Under the pieces are notes generated by a model. That model worked only from the letters and a program-made list of their open reading frames with translations. It did not search any database and was not told the DNA's origin. From contig OX439044.1 in the NCBI GenBank assembly GCA_949317995.1, positions 16,186,141 through 16,250,140 on the forward strand: a stretch of 64,000 nucleotides of DNA, given 5' to 3'. This DNA is from Acholoe squamosa (lineage: Eukaryota > Annelida > Polychaeta > Phyllodocida > Polynoidae). Below, in pieces: positions 12,879 through 24,655 of this stretch. The number at the start of each line of letters is the position of its first letter. The stretch's first letter is position 1. The position numbers and the translations under genes were made by a program.

Positions 12879-15150
12879 CCGGGTTATACCCCCCTCCTCT
12901 CACATACGGGCCACCAGCACTGTCATGTGTTAGTATCACCTCATCTGAATATTCAACACAATGCTCGGAAACTGGGCCTGCCGATTTATGTTTCTCCCTT
13001 CGATTTGTCTGCAGTTACCAGAGGTTTGCCACGGGAATTCATGTCAACGAATGACTCACATTAGCCTCTGATGTCACGCGCAACAGTCATATATTGATTC
13101 TAGACGAGCCATCCTCTGGGGGAAACTGGATAAATAGCATAAAGATGAATAAAGGCGCTAAAAATGTTGGTTATGTTTTAAGAGGGTATCATTCGTTTCC
13201 CAAACTGTGCCCAACAAACAGTTCATGTTTTGAATTTAGTACCTAGACTATTTGGAAAACAGCCAGCACATATCAAGTTCCCTGAATGTCATACCTATCG
13301 ATGCAGGCCATTTGATACCTGGTTCTGACTAAATATTTCGTGAGAGAAAAGAAAAAGATGACTAGAGTCTACAGACTACACAGGTTTTGCCAAAGTTATT
13401 TCTCTGCTGAAACCTGGCCATGCAGAGAGGATATTGAAATACATGATCCAGTTATTTATACAAACTGTTAGCCCCAGATGTCCCTTTTTCAATGGCGCTT
13501 TTTCCGCCATCCTTGATTACGCCATATTACGTCATATTATGTTGTAATTATAAATTCATAATTCATATTGATATGATTATTAGTGTGCATTAGGACAATA
13601 TTATATTATTTCTCATATTACCAAGCGAACCCCATATGTCACATAATATTATGTTATAGTTTATAAAACGCCCACCAGGTGATGGCGCTGTATGTTAGAT
13701 CACTCATTATTCTGCAGGAGCATGATTTAACATGTAATAGGCCGCGCTGGATGGACACTTAGACTCCAGGCGTACTACTGTTAGTAAACGCCATCTTCAT
13801 TCAACTGGACATGACAAGACTCACTTATTCATTCAAAGTAGCCATTAAGAGCCTACAAAACGGAAAATATAACCGGGTGTCCAAGTAAAGGTCAGAGGAC
13901 GTCAAAAGCCCTACAACCACCAGCATTCCGAGAGGGCAGCTCAAGTTCAATACAGTCCGGCTTTGTCTATGCAGGAGGCAGCCCGGGCATAGCAGACACT
14001 TCCTGGTCGGGACCTGGCTTCCAATTTGACTGCTGGAAAGCTGAGCCTGGGCCCCGCTTTTTGGTTATTAAGCATGCCATATCAGTGGGCCAATAAGGCC
14101 ACAGCTGGAGGCAGCACAGAAAGCAGAGACAAACTTTGATTTTAGGCTCAGCTGGTGGTGGATCTCTGTGTCGGGAATCAATTAGCATTCGGTTGTAACC
14201 TCTCCAATTAATTCGCCGTCACACCCAAAACCCCAGATGGTCCCCAAAAATTAAGTGGTATGAGGTGATCAACGAGTGATAGATCTGTGGGATGATAGTT
14301 TGCATTATTTACAAAGAAATTGATGGGTTTATTAGGCAGATGGGCCCCTCGGCTGTCTCCATAAAGATGATCCACGGAAGAAGAACCACAGTCAACAGTC
14401 AGCCGTACACGGGGGTGGGGAAAAAACCTTAGTAATATGGTTGGCATGGTTATTCGCAATGTGAAAAGGACTTTTATTTAGCGTCAGCTTTAATAAGTGA
14501 TCGTAAACTTTTACCCAATCTTTATCTATATAGCATATAGTTGGTATGAGGAAACTAACCTCCAGGAGGGAGAGTGGTACAGCAGGAGTTTTGTTTTATT
14601 GTGTGTACATATCGTGCATCACCAGATTGCCATGATAATTGGTATGGGTATGTTGGAAATAGAAACAGAGATAAAAGCCGCAGAGGGAGTTATGAATCAT
14701 TCCACGGCAACGTACGTTGCTCCTTGTGGAGGTTGTATGCCTATGTGTCTTGTCTTTGGGTTTCACAGAGAAACCAACTTCTGGAGGGTCTTGCCAAAAG
14801 CAAACGAGGATGTATGTCTGTAAACCTTTTCAAAGAGTGCTGAGGAAAATGTGTATGGCCCAACTCGTTTTCATTGTATTGGCAAAGAAAGTATATCAGA
14901 ATCAATGGAAAACTCTTTTTGAGATGTAAGAAAATGTGCACGTTTCATCTAAATGTTTATCCAAACAATCTTTTGGCAACACAAAAACGTGCACGTTTCC
15001 CTTTTGGGTTCACGTTTGTTTTTTGGCAAGACCCTCTAGACCATTACTTTGTTTCCTTTTCCCCTAGAGATTCCTTTTTGGCTTAGATATAGAACTAGCA
15101 GGACTTCCCTGTGCACTACCCCCCAACAGTCTACACTGATAAGTTAGCTC
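12878..15150. other. Intron sequence, nothing recognised
   Basis: Several overlapping ORFs of 60-110 codons near 14.5-15.1 kb lie in different frames and share no family features. No compatible exon was found. Confidence 0.4.
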
Positions 15151-15398
15151 TTTAAGGGCCGCTGATGCATCAATGCATCATGCCCATTGATCGTCATGAT
15201 GCATGAATGCAGCCCTGGCAAGTAACTCACCAGGACTACTTTCATGCATCATGCCGACCCTAAATGATTGATACACAAACTCCAGGTGGGTTAGCATGAT
15301 GCTCCAATGAAGTGCTGGCAAAACTGCTCGCCAGCACTTCATTGGTGCATCATAACTATCTATGGACATGATGCACTCCTGGATCTGTGGCCCTTAAA
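15151..15398. repeat. ATGATGCAT-rich interspersed element, copy 1
   Basis: Terminal inverted repeats TTTAAGGGCC (15151-15160) and GGCCCTTAAA (15389-15398). Inside are repeated ATGCATCATG words and inverted AGTGCTGGC/GCCAGCACT pairs. Related copies lie near 19845, 45638 and 59030. Confidence 0.65.
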
Positions 15399-16845
15399 GA
15401 AGTGGGTTAGAGATTGCATTAATACGGCTCACATCTGATGCCATGGTATTGATCTGTAGCGTTCAGCCCTAGAAGTCACCCCATACAGTGTCGTGCATAA
15501 AAGTATGTATCCCATATTTGCCTTGCAGATTTTAGCTTCAATTATTATAGCAGTTATAGACATACTTTATTTCCTTGTTCTTATGCATATTCATTACTTC
15601 CTGTCTTCTTTTTACATCTGAACTTAAACAGTGTTACCATGATATCATTTCAAGTGAAGAAGGCACCCCCAAAATTGATCTTGCATGAATCCTGATGCTC
15701 TCAGTATTTTTTCTCTATTTCTCCATTCTGTGCTTGATCCTCTCACAGTTGTTCCATTTGTGTATGTATCACAGGTCTTAGTTTTCTAATAAAGTCCTAA
15801 ACATCAATTGTTATGCTCATATACTACCGAAAACACTGCTGATGTGTTGGATGTCAATATGACATTTGGTCATCAGGTAATTGTCGAACGGGATATTGGG
15901 TTATGAAACCACTAGATCATACTCAGCTATATTGGAAATATATATGGTTCAATATATACACTAGAGCTAGGTACACCATATTATAAATGCATGGACACTT
16001 CTTTATACACGAGATATGTATACTTACCTCTGCTATATTGGAGCTTGTTGTGTGCCTGGACAACTTGATCTCAAACAATAAGTTACCCTCCTCTTGATAA
16101 TATAGTGTAAGTCTGCAAAACTGTAGGGGAGAAAGTAGGCAATACAATGAAATTGGACCAGAATTCCTCCAGCAAAAAAAACGGAAATGTTAAATTACTG
16201 CATATCCATGGCATAATATGTAGAAAAGACCAAGTATCATCACTTCATCGAAAACTACATTATGTGTTTGTCAAAATAGAAGAGCTCTATATGGAGCAAA
16301 GCAGAAATATGGATCGTAACATCTGTAACTCTCTTAGGTGCTTCACAAATGCTTCAAATGCGATATTTAAGGAGATATGACCAAAATAATAAAAAATTAG
16401 GTGAATGCAAAGGCTAGGGTAACTTTTTCGGTTGCCATGGAAACCGTTATTTTGTTCTTTTGGAATAAAAAGTTTTTCTATCTCATTAACCTGTCCATAA
16501 GGTTTTCATAACTGAAAACATAATTGAATTTTGTTTTCTAGATCAAAAATTATGGATGATTATTTTTAAAAATTGTTAATTTCTTCCAATAATGGCATTT
16601 TTTTATGAGTTACGCCACAATATTTGAATACACGATTGAGTTAAGCGCTATCCTGAATTTCCTAAATGTAGCTGAAGACATGAATTTGAAAAAGGGATTT
16701 CCCCTAATGTCATGATTTCCCAAGTTTTCTCACATATATAGATTGGCGTCATGCACTAAGTAATAAGAACAGGTAAACATTGTGCAGCCCATAAAGAATC
16801 AACGCTTTTCTTTGATGTATAATACATCGATTTATATGTACGGAC
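15399..16845 (-). other. Intron sequence, nothing firm
   Basis: A splice-bounded minus-strand segment near 16030-16110 was tested as an exon but is out of phase with its neighbours, so it is not used. Confidence 0.4.
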
Positions 16846-16976
16846 CTGTGATGCTGCATCACCATTTAGTAACGTGCCTAATTTGGTGGCTGTTTTCACT
16901 GGATCAAACTTGACGTCCGAGTTGCCTTCGATTAGGTAGCGGTCTGCGATGCTGTAGCCGACATGTAGAAACAGAC
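16846..16976 (-). CDS. GFR-alpha-like gene, visible exon 10
   Basis: This 131-nt exon has an acceptor TTGGTGGCAG before 16976 and a donor CACAG/GTCCGT after 16846. It enters in phase 1 and leaves in phase 0, which fits the exons on both sides. The peptide (starting GLFLHVGYSIADRY, ending LLNGDAASQ) has no cysteines and would be a linker between the C-x-C module and the C-terminal anchor region. The donor is weaker than consensus, so its exact end is less sure. Confidence 0.55.
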
Positions 16977-17288
16977 CTGCCACCAACAAAAACATTTTAG
17001 GGATATTTGTCACAAAAGCATGCTTGCCTGAGTTGTTGTTGGCTGAAGGCTTGATAGGATACAGGCACATACACGATTAGCTCAGACATTTCCCTACAAG
17101 TCCAGGACAGATTAGTTGCGTGTCGGCGTATGCCATGCTATTGTTCGCCGATACACTTGTATCTATCTATAGCTGGAGGCCCATTGAATAGCAATTTCCT
17201 CGAAACAATGGAACAGAAGTATTCTTGCATATATAAGCAAAACTCATTGATGAATAACCATAACACTTATGATGAGGTATTGTGTCTA

Positions 17289-17540
17289 AAGCCTTGTGTC
17301 CACAGGGCGACACAATTGATGAGCGACAGAATTCCCGACAACAAAACCACTTTTTTTCCATTCCCCATGACAAAACGGCTTTTGTCGTCCATTCCCAACG
17401 ACAAAAATTAAACATGTTCGAAATTTCTTCGGAAATCGACGACAAAAGTAGTTTTATCGTCGGAAATGAACAACAAAAGTGAGTTTGTCGCCCAAACTTT
17501 TGTCGATACCCATTTGTATCGCCGTGTCGACACATGGCTT
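17289..17540. repeat. AAGCCTTGTGTCCACA TIR element, copy 1
   Basis: Ends AAGCCTTGTGTCCACAGGGC and (inverted, diverged) AAGCCATGTGTCGACA. The inside repeats TTTTGTCGTC/GACGACAAAA words in both orientations and contains GGCGACAGAATTCC-like arms. A better conserved copy lies at 47907-48120. Confidence 0.7.
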
Positions 17541-17918
17541 AATGGAGCAAGTATTCACATCATTGGGAGACACTGATGTGCATATATACATAAAAAATAA
17601 AAAAAAGAGTTTGCTTTCTAAATTGCTTGGTCTATCCTTCTTGCAAATCTAGAATTGACCGGGCCCATCTACATTAAAAATAGAGTATCTACATAATCAA
17701 TTGCCTTTGAAAATCAAATAATATACTTGGAGGATATCCCTTAGCATGCTAGTACTAGGCACAGACAGTACCAACACCACAAGTGTAGGCTTCCAGTCAT
17801 TATAGTGACTGTGAGCAGTCTTACAACCTAGTCTATGCTTTGCAGAGGGATCTGGGAAGTACATTGCAGTGTATGTTTGCAGCTTGGTCTTGTTTCAACG
17901 ACAACAGAGTGGGTATAT

Positions 17919-17973
17919 CAGGAGGGCATTTCAAAACCATAGCTATAGATATCGTTTTGAATTGCCCTGCTGG
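17919..17973. repeat. Hairpin repeat family H, subtype B
   Basis: CAGGAGGGCATTTCAAAAC and its complement around TTTTGAATTGCCCTGCTG. The loop ATAGCTATAGATATC resembles that of 42362-42414 and not that of subtype A. Confidence 0.65.
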
Positions 17974-18610
17974 CCTGTGGGGCCTTTGTAGTCGTTATGG
18001 ACATTGCATCAAGCCCCTGGAGGCCCGAGGACTCCTCTGCCTTTGACAGGACTGTAGCAGTCGCTCTGGGGTCTTCACGTACATGTCAAGAGGGCCATAT
18101 CAAGTTGTATCTTCATTTGGACTTCAGGTTCTGATTGGAAGAAATGTGACGTTTAATTTGGAACCACAATAGGAAATTCTTCACATTTGCAAGTTTTGTT
18201 TTCTGTCATTCAAATAAGGCATTTCCAGGTAGGTTCCACTTTCTGACATTCAATGGATAATGGAAATATTTGTCAAGCACCATTTCAATAGCAATTCTTA
18301 GTGTAGATGAACCTACCTAGGGTGTCTCTCAATTTGAACACTGCTTTTCTACCCTAGAAGATATTGTCAATTCAAGACTGCACTTTACTCATTTCCGATT
18401 TATATATCAAAAGGGGATAGCTAATAAGCATAGTCTGAATTCAATATTACACTGTTATCATTTCCAATTAAGACTTAGTATATAGCAGAAGGGGTAATGC
18501 AACTATAAGCATAGTCTGAATTCTTAATGATATCAAGTTATAGATTCATTATTCCATGTTTGCCGACACCCGTACATTGGTTAACTACGGGAAAGGCAAA
18601 GTGGGAAGTA

Positions 18611-18840
18611 AAGCTAGGGATCCACTGCCGCGAGTTTGTTGCGAATCGTACCCGTGCGTGTGCCCTCACAGAAAACATTCCAGCAGTGGATCTGCTGCTG
18701 CGAGAAACGTCATGCGACGTCTGAGCGGCGTGCGACGACATTTGCAAAAATCAAAATAATTTGATATTTGCGAGTGCTCTGCGAGAGCACACGCACGAGT
18801 ACAATTCGCAACAAACTCGCGGCAGTGGATCCCTAGCTTA
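18611..18840. repeat. 230-bp fold-back element
   Basis: Inverted arms of about 53 bp begin AAGCTAGGGATCCACTGCCG at both ends with few mismatches. Between them are further partial copies of CAGTGGATC. The centre is AT-rich. Confidence 0.7.
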
Positions 18841-19052
18841 TGTTCCAACGTCGGTCGCACTTCACGGGTGGTCACGTGACCTCCCACTAGTTACGTAACT
18901 TACGTAACTGGCAGCAGATAACTAGCGTAACTAAAACAAAACAAACTGGTCGATTTGGGAGCTCATCTGTGATGTTGCGGGGTTTTAAACAAAGGTAGGG
19001 GTCTGTCCCGGGGTCTGTCTATGATTTATTTTTGATAAAAACATGGAATAAG

Positions 19053-19150
19053 AAGGGAACTAACCCTTGTGACAGACGTTCTCACGTCTGTCCTGCGGTC
19101 CCTCCCTCGGGACAGACGTGAGAACGTCTGTCCCAAGGATTAGTTCCCTT
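19053..19150. repeat. 98-bp fold-back hairpin
   Basis: AAGGGAACTAACCCTTG and CAAGGATTAGTTCCCTT form the outer arms. The inner arms both contain GACAGACGTTCTCACGTCTG-like palindromes, so the hairpin is nested. Confidence 0.7.
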
Positions 19151-19844
19151 ATAATACCTCACGGGTATCATAAATCAACCCCTTCTGTGATGGTATAAAT
19201 CTGCATTATATTAGTCAACAACCACTCCAGCTTTTTCAGTTGAAACCGGGGATCAATTACCTGTTCTGTGCTTTTGGCGGATGCTCACTGGGCGTGCGCA
19301 GACAACTTCCGCTTTGATACATCTACACTGCCCTCTATCGGCGCGGACAAATCCTGACCCGTGAGCTGAAAGCGTAAATCATGATCCTTCATTTAGGCAT
19401 TTTCTTTTGTAACAAACTCTCAATTTCACAACACGATCGTTCCTCAACAAAGGCCGCCTTTATGCGAGTCAGACGTCTTACAGATTGAGTTGGGCCTTAT
19501 TTGTGTAATCCGGTTATCAAAAGCAAGAGGATTCAGATATCACAACTTTGTCAAAAGTTGCTTCTCGAAGAGATTATGTTTGAACTTTTTGTGCATTCAA
19601 AGGCCAGCAAATGAGGGGCCATTATAATATTAACCGCCTTTTCTTTTATACCGTGGCATTGATATGATATATCATATTTCACCCAGTATACCATAAGTGA
19701 GCGCCTATGAAACTAGCATTACGATAAAGTAAGGTGTTATCTGAAGTATTTATTGCAGAGGGGAGTAGGACTGAATCCAATGATGAGCTATAACTGGTGG
19801 ATGTTAACACTATGGGATACTCGTTATTATTTAACCCTTTAATG

Positions 19845-20023
19845 ACCGCATAGTGCGTCTGTGGTGTGTGTCTATATTATCATGATGCTGGGGCTACATA
19901 CATGCATCATTCTGACCCTATAGGGTTGATGCACTTTCTCGAAGAGTCGGCATGATGCATCAATGCAGTGCTGTGGCTAGTGATTCACAGATGATACATT
20001 CGTGCATCACTACGACATGATAT

Positions 20024-20102
<79 letters not shown>

Positions 20103-20150
20103 GAAACCTGGAGAGAGATTCTGGATTCTGGTACTTAAAGGGTTAACTAT
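19845..20150. repeat. ATGATGCAT-rich element, copy 2, with (TA)n run
   Basis: Shares GGCATGATGCATCAATGCAG and TGATGCAC words with the copies at 15151 and 59030. Outer ends AACCCTTTAA and TTAAAGGGTT are inverted. A (TA)n microsatellite fills about 20026-20100. Confidence 0.55.
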
Positions 20151-20304
20151 ATAAACCAGTAATAATATCAGAGGACACCAATTGACTCACATCCTGTGTA
20201 GTTAGAAAGGTGGCATATTTTATTCTTTTTTTTTGGGGGGGGGGGATCATTTATGATTATATGGTCCTGGGACCTGATATGTTATTCATAATAGAATTAC
20301 TTAC

Positions 20305-20425
20305 CATAGACCATCGCCCTCTCCTTGCAGGATAAGGAGGGCGAGCACGGGAGGCGTTTACACTTCAATGTTCCGTTAGACATGCACTGACAGATATCTG
20401 AACACTCACTGTCGTTATGGTACAT
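20305..20425 (-). CDS. GFR-alpha-like gene, visible exon 9 (C-x-C module)
   Basis: A 121-nt exon with acceptor CTATTACAG and a consensus donor TATG/GTAAGT, entering phase 0 and leaving phase 1. The peptide holds a dense cysteine pattern: C at residues 8, 12, 14, 22, 27 and 33 within YHNDSECSDICQC, NGTLKC and LPCSPSLSC. C-x-C followed by NGxxxC is the layout of von Willebrand C-type modules. I regard it as VWC-like only, since the module is short. Confidence 0.7.
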
Positions 20426-23400
20426 CTGTAATAGTCAAAGATAATCAGGAAATTTATCATTTATGGCTGTTGTTGGTTATATTAACAGTTGCGGGGATGC
20501 TAATCACGTTCGGGAATTGAACGCTCAAATGGCAAAGATTTAATATTTATTTCACTCGGCACCAATCTCGAAATTATCATTATTCATATTGTTCCAGTAA
20601 ATATTCCAATCGCCCTTGTTTACAAGTCATCTCAATGTCTCCGCGAATAATGGAGATTAACCCTGAGACATAAACAGACCCCGAGAGCACCAAACTGGTT
20701 TCTAAAGGCCCTCCAGGGGTGGGATGGACGTCTCAGAATAGGTGAACGTCTAAAGGTTATGCAGTTTCCTTATAGCAGACATTCCACTCCCACAAGACGA
20801 TAAGAGTATATATTCCTCTACATGCATTTATTCGTATACATAGGTGCATTCCCATGGCAAAGGCTCTTTCTAAACACAAACAAGAAATGGCATGGAAAAC
20901 CCGAACGCTAGGCCTGGAAGCTGCACTCCACATATCCCCTCCCATGAAACGGCTGGTTCCCTATTTGAGCTGCGTGTCAATCACATGGAAGCAATCCGTG
21001 AGTCTGATACCTCCTACAGGTGTAGATGAACCATTGTTTTCCTTGTATTATATTCTTCTCTGTATTTATATACGTACACATCACATGCTCAGTATCTCTT
21101 TCTAATACAGAGAAAATAGCGGTCACAGCCTCACAGCACCCTGGGTGTATCTAATTTCATTTTCATCTGTTACTGACTAGGGCAGGCCTTGTGTGCCTAC
21201 ATTAATGATCCTGCACATGGAGGAATAAACTGCAATGTACATCAGGTCCATTCAATGTGTCTGATTTGGGACGCGGCAAGGTTTGAATGTGGATTGGAGG
21301 AATGTGATAATTTTGTTGTTATCCGCAAGCAGGTATGGACGGTCTTTCTAAATATTTAAATAACCATTTATTAAGAAGTGCCTCCTTGTGTGTTAAATAT
21401 TATCAGCTATCATTGGAAATATATCTATAATGACATTCTCGTTTTCATGTGCTTTTAAGCCAATTCGGAATGAGACTTATTTGTCTATATCTATTGACAA
21501 TTCATCAAGCTTTAACTGAGACAAACCCCTTGCCAATACCATCAATTATATATAGACAAGGATATATTAAAAGGGAAGACAGCCAATGTTATATCATATA
21601 ATCATTTTGGCCGTTTAAAAAAAGAATTTATGAATCTTTACAACATTTGACAGTTATGTTTGTGAAAGTCGCACTCTAGGTTAGTGCTGTGCCATCACAG
21701 ACAGACTGCCTACCAGCAGAGCACCCTGAGGGACCCTAGCAGGCAGTGAGGGCAGGAGGCTGTTGCGAAAAGATTGAGTTGTTGCTTTCCAGGTTAGGTG
21801 CCTCACTTCCCATGCCCCTTCTCTACTTAACCACTCAGTATCACTTCCAACACTGTAGTCCAGAAGTAGTCACTTTTCCACAAATCAAACTGTGTTGCGA
21901 AAAGTGGTCACATCTGAGTGCTTCCCAGACTGCCCAGACCTACATACTTATGCGACAGAGTGTAGGAAGCAACTTCCAGTTGAGGGGTTGTTAGTATCCA
22001 CTTCTTGACCACTTCTGGACCACTTCTTTTGGGAACTGCCATTTGGCAATGCAATAGAGAAGAGACTACCAAAGAAGAGTGACTCTCGTTTTTGGAAGTA
22101 CACCTCCGACAGAAGTGACTTCTAAGGGTTTAGCAACAGCCACCAGGATAAGTGTGAATTTGATACACAGGAGCTCCTTATTCCCAGCACATCAGTAGCG
22201 GAGACGCCCACATAGACGTACTATAGTCCTCATCTGTCTGTTTGATTTATTTCACTTACCAGGGAGTGTCACGCCATGTGGTACATCTTGTGATGTATGT
22301 CTTTCTATACCACTGATAATATTCTGTCACTAAGTAATGCTCAGTTCCCAAAAGGTTGGGTGTGAGCGGGCTTATACTGTTCCTCTTGTGGCTTTCCCCC
22401 ACCAAGGTACTCTGCTAACGCCTCAGGCGGATGGCTTAGATTTATGGGCCCCTTCCTTCATTAGTAGCCTTTCAGGGGGAAGGCCGAGGGACCTTTAAAG
22501 TCCTACAACTAATATTCACCACATCAAGGCACCTTACACCTTAGTATAAGAAGGGGGAGATAGGAGCCTCATCACGAAGGGAGGATGACAGGTTGGGAAT
22601 GGAACATCTTATGCCAATGTAAATGGAGGTAGTTAGTCATTTACACCTTATTTATACAGGAGATTCGTCTCAGCCTGAACCTGTCTCCCTTTCCAGCTGA
22701 AATCGAGGCTGCAGCCAACCCAGCTAGCACAGCTTGAGCAAATTACATCATTTTCTATGTTAGAAGTCATCCAACTTAAGTACGAAATATGTCATTTGGA
22801 TAGGTTGTGCTAGCAAGGAACGGCTTTACTTGGCAAATCTTGGGGAAGACAGAAGCTAACAAAATCGAAACGTTTTGATATTATCACATTATTACATTCA
22901 GTAGGTTTCTGAGGCTGTTTTTGTCTAACCTGGGGTTCGGATGTGAGTCTGTTGAATGTGGGCTTTCCTACTTGCCTAAGTAGGACTTTCCAAAAGCAGA
23001 GGTAAATAAAACACAATAAATTATACAGCAACGTCTACCCATCGATTTCACCTAGGCACAATGTCATTGACACGGAGGCGTGACTGTATAGCTATTAGTG
23101 CCCTGGATCTGCAGATCCATGTACAGATTTCTCTTTTTTTTAATGCCTTCCTAAAAGGGGAGTCATGTTTGTATTTGTCAGCTTTTAGAGTACACTTAGA
23201 AGCATTGAGTCTAGATCTCCAACACATCACCTATATCTAGTATTGGTGTTGGGACGGGAGTGGGCGTGAGATGCTGAGATAATTATGAAATGATCGCAAA
23301 ATGAGCCTCAGAAGTTTGCTTTGTAAAGGAGGGGTGATTGGGCGCTTATTATATACAATCACAAGTGTTTGACTCTGTCCCAAAGATTTTCCTGCAATGA

Positions 23401-23549
23401 TCATTTATTCAAAAAATAGCGTATAAGACCCCGGTCTCATTCTTCATGTTGTATATCAACAAATGATGTGGATGCACCTATCGTTCGATAACTTTACAGG
23501 CTGAGATCGATATGGAAATTAATTTGGAATAAGGTACTTCAACACAGTG
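20426..23549 (-). other. Intron sequence
   Basis: No exon was accepted. A strong minus-strand donor (CTCCCTG/GTAAGT) at about 22260 ends a frame containing WYRKTYITRC, which resembles the start of a GFR domain, but its phase does not fit the neighbouring exons. At 20645-20760 there are diverged words of the 27936-28144 element. Confidence 0.4.
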
Positions 23550-23920
23550 AGGCCCAAAAAAAGATTTCATGTGTTTCCAGTTACATGCCTCACAGAGATA
23601 GGGTCGGTAGGTCGGATTTTTATTTATTTTATTTTATTTTGTATAGAAATGTATGGGCAAATCTATCTGGTTTTTGATATCAAGGTAAGAACATAGACAA
23701 AAAAGATAAGAAATGTGAAATATATACAAAAGATGTGTTGTATAAAGCCATTACATGTACACCCAAAGATTATATCCAAGAAAATTTGTTGAAAAAATCA
23801 TAAAAATCTAAAAAAAATCTTAAGAATTCTCAAAATAAAAATGAAAAAATTCTAGGGTCGACCCTGTCTTGCTAGGGTCGGTCGGGTAACTGGAAACAAC
23901 CCTTTTTTTTATTTGGCCTG
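23550..23920. repeat. AGGCC-A-run TIR element, copy 1
   Basis: Left end AGGCCCAAAAAAAG and right end CTTTTTTTTATTTGGCCT are inverted, followed inside by GTTTCCAGTTAC and GTAACTGGAAAC. The right side carries AGGGTCGGTCGGGTAAC. Length 371 bp, no coding capacity. It shares TTGTATAGAAATGTA with 42984-43226. Confidence 0.6.
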
Positions 23921-23974
23921 AGTCATTTCAGAAGCATGCATTTCAAAGAAGAAAAAAAAAACACATCAACTTAC

Positions 23975-24036
23975 CCTAACGGCAATGGGCATTGTCATGT
24001 AAGACGGAATCCTATAGCTGAGATTCCTAAGGCAAT
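23975..24036 (-). CDS. GFR-alpha-like gene, visible exon 8
   Basis: A short 62-nt exon bounded by a very strong acceptor (pyrimidine tract then TTGGAGCAG) and a strong donor (GTTAGG/GTAAGTT). It enters phase 1 and leaves phase 0, which is what is needed to connect exon 6 or 7 to exon 9. It encodes about 21 residues starting DCLRNLSYRIPSY, adding one cysteine ahead of the C-x-C module. Confidence 0.6.
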
Positions 24037-24513
24037 CTGCTCCAAGGAAGAAGAAAAAAAGACTATTAAGCAAAAAAGTAACATGCTAACTGTGTGTACC
24101 CATTTGTTCCCATTTCAAGACAACGTGTAAAGTACTGATAAGGGTATAAAGTAAAAGGATGTCGCATACAATGTATCACATACCAAATGACCATCAACTT
24201 CAGATATTGGGCTTGGAACATACACCTGAATCCATCATATTTCATGTTCTACTTTTCGAACCTTGAGTTACATGAAAGGAATTATTATGTGTTCCTATAT
24301 TGCTAAACCGCACGCCAATGTCAAGAGGGATCTCTGCCTCAGGCGCAGCCCCTTTTGTACCTGAGGACCATAGCCATTAATACAGCCTACATATAGTGCA
24401 TAAAGTACACAATAAAAGAGACATTTTTTTGGAAACAGGTACATTGTACACAACTTTTTTTTTCTTCAGTAAAGTAATATAAGGGAAGTGTAGGGGACAT
24501 CAGAAACACCGAC

Positions 24514-24612
24514 CTCTTCGCATAGGAACTTTGGAGATTGTGTCGTGCCGATAATGAATGGTCTGTACAGTTGTCGCTGAACGGTATTTATTATAGTCAT
24601 CAAATACCATTT
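24514..24612 (-). CDS. GFR-alpha-like gene, visible exon 7 (tentative)
   Basis: A 99-nt exon, phase 1 on both sides, with a strong acceptor (ATTTCTTTTCAG) and a moderate donor (AAGAG/GTCGGT). The peptide has no cysteine (EMVFDDYNKYRS... VPMRR) and would be a linker. Because it is symmetric it could be skipped without changing the frame. Confidence 0.45.
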
Positions 24613-24655
24613 CTGAAAAGAAATACGAGATAGTGTATCGTTTACATACATACAT

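Noticed and set aside
12629..13064. Cys-Val and Thr-His rich ORFs
   Set aside because: Translations of the (CA)n microsatellite.
15923..16147. Possible extra exon with good splice sites (about 16028-16109, minus strand)
   Set aside because: Its only open frame needs phase 2 on entry, while exon 10 ends in phase 0. Exon 10 joins the last exon directly.
22261..22350. Possible GFR exon with strong donor and WYRKTYITRC
   Set aside because: No good acceptor, and it leaves in phase 2, which does not fit exon 9 at its best acceptor. It could be a relic.
23048..23230. Cysteine-bearing minus-strand frame with splice-like ends
   Set aside because: Enters in phase 0 while the upstream exons end in phase 1; a stop appears in the needed frame.
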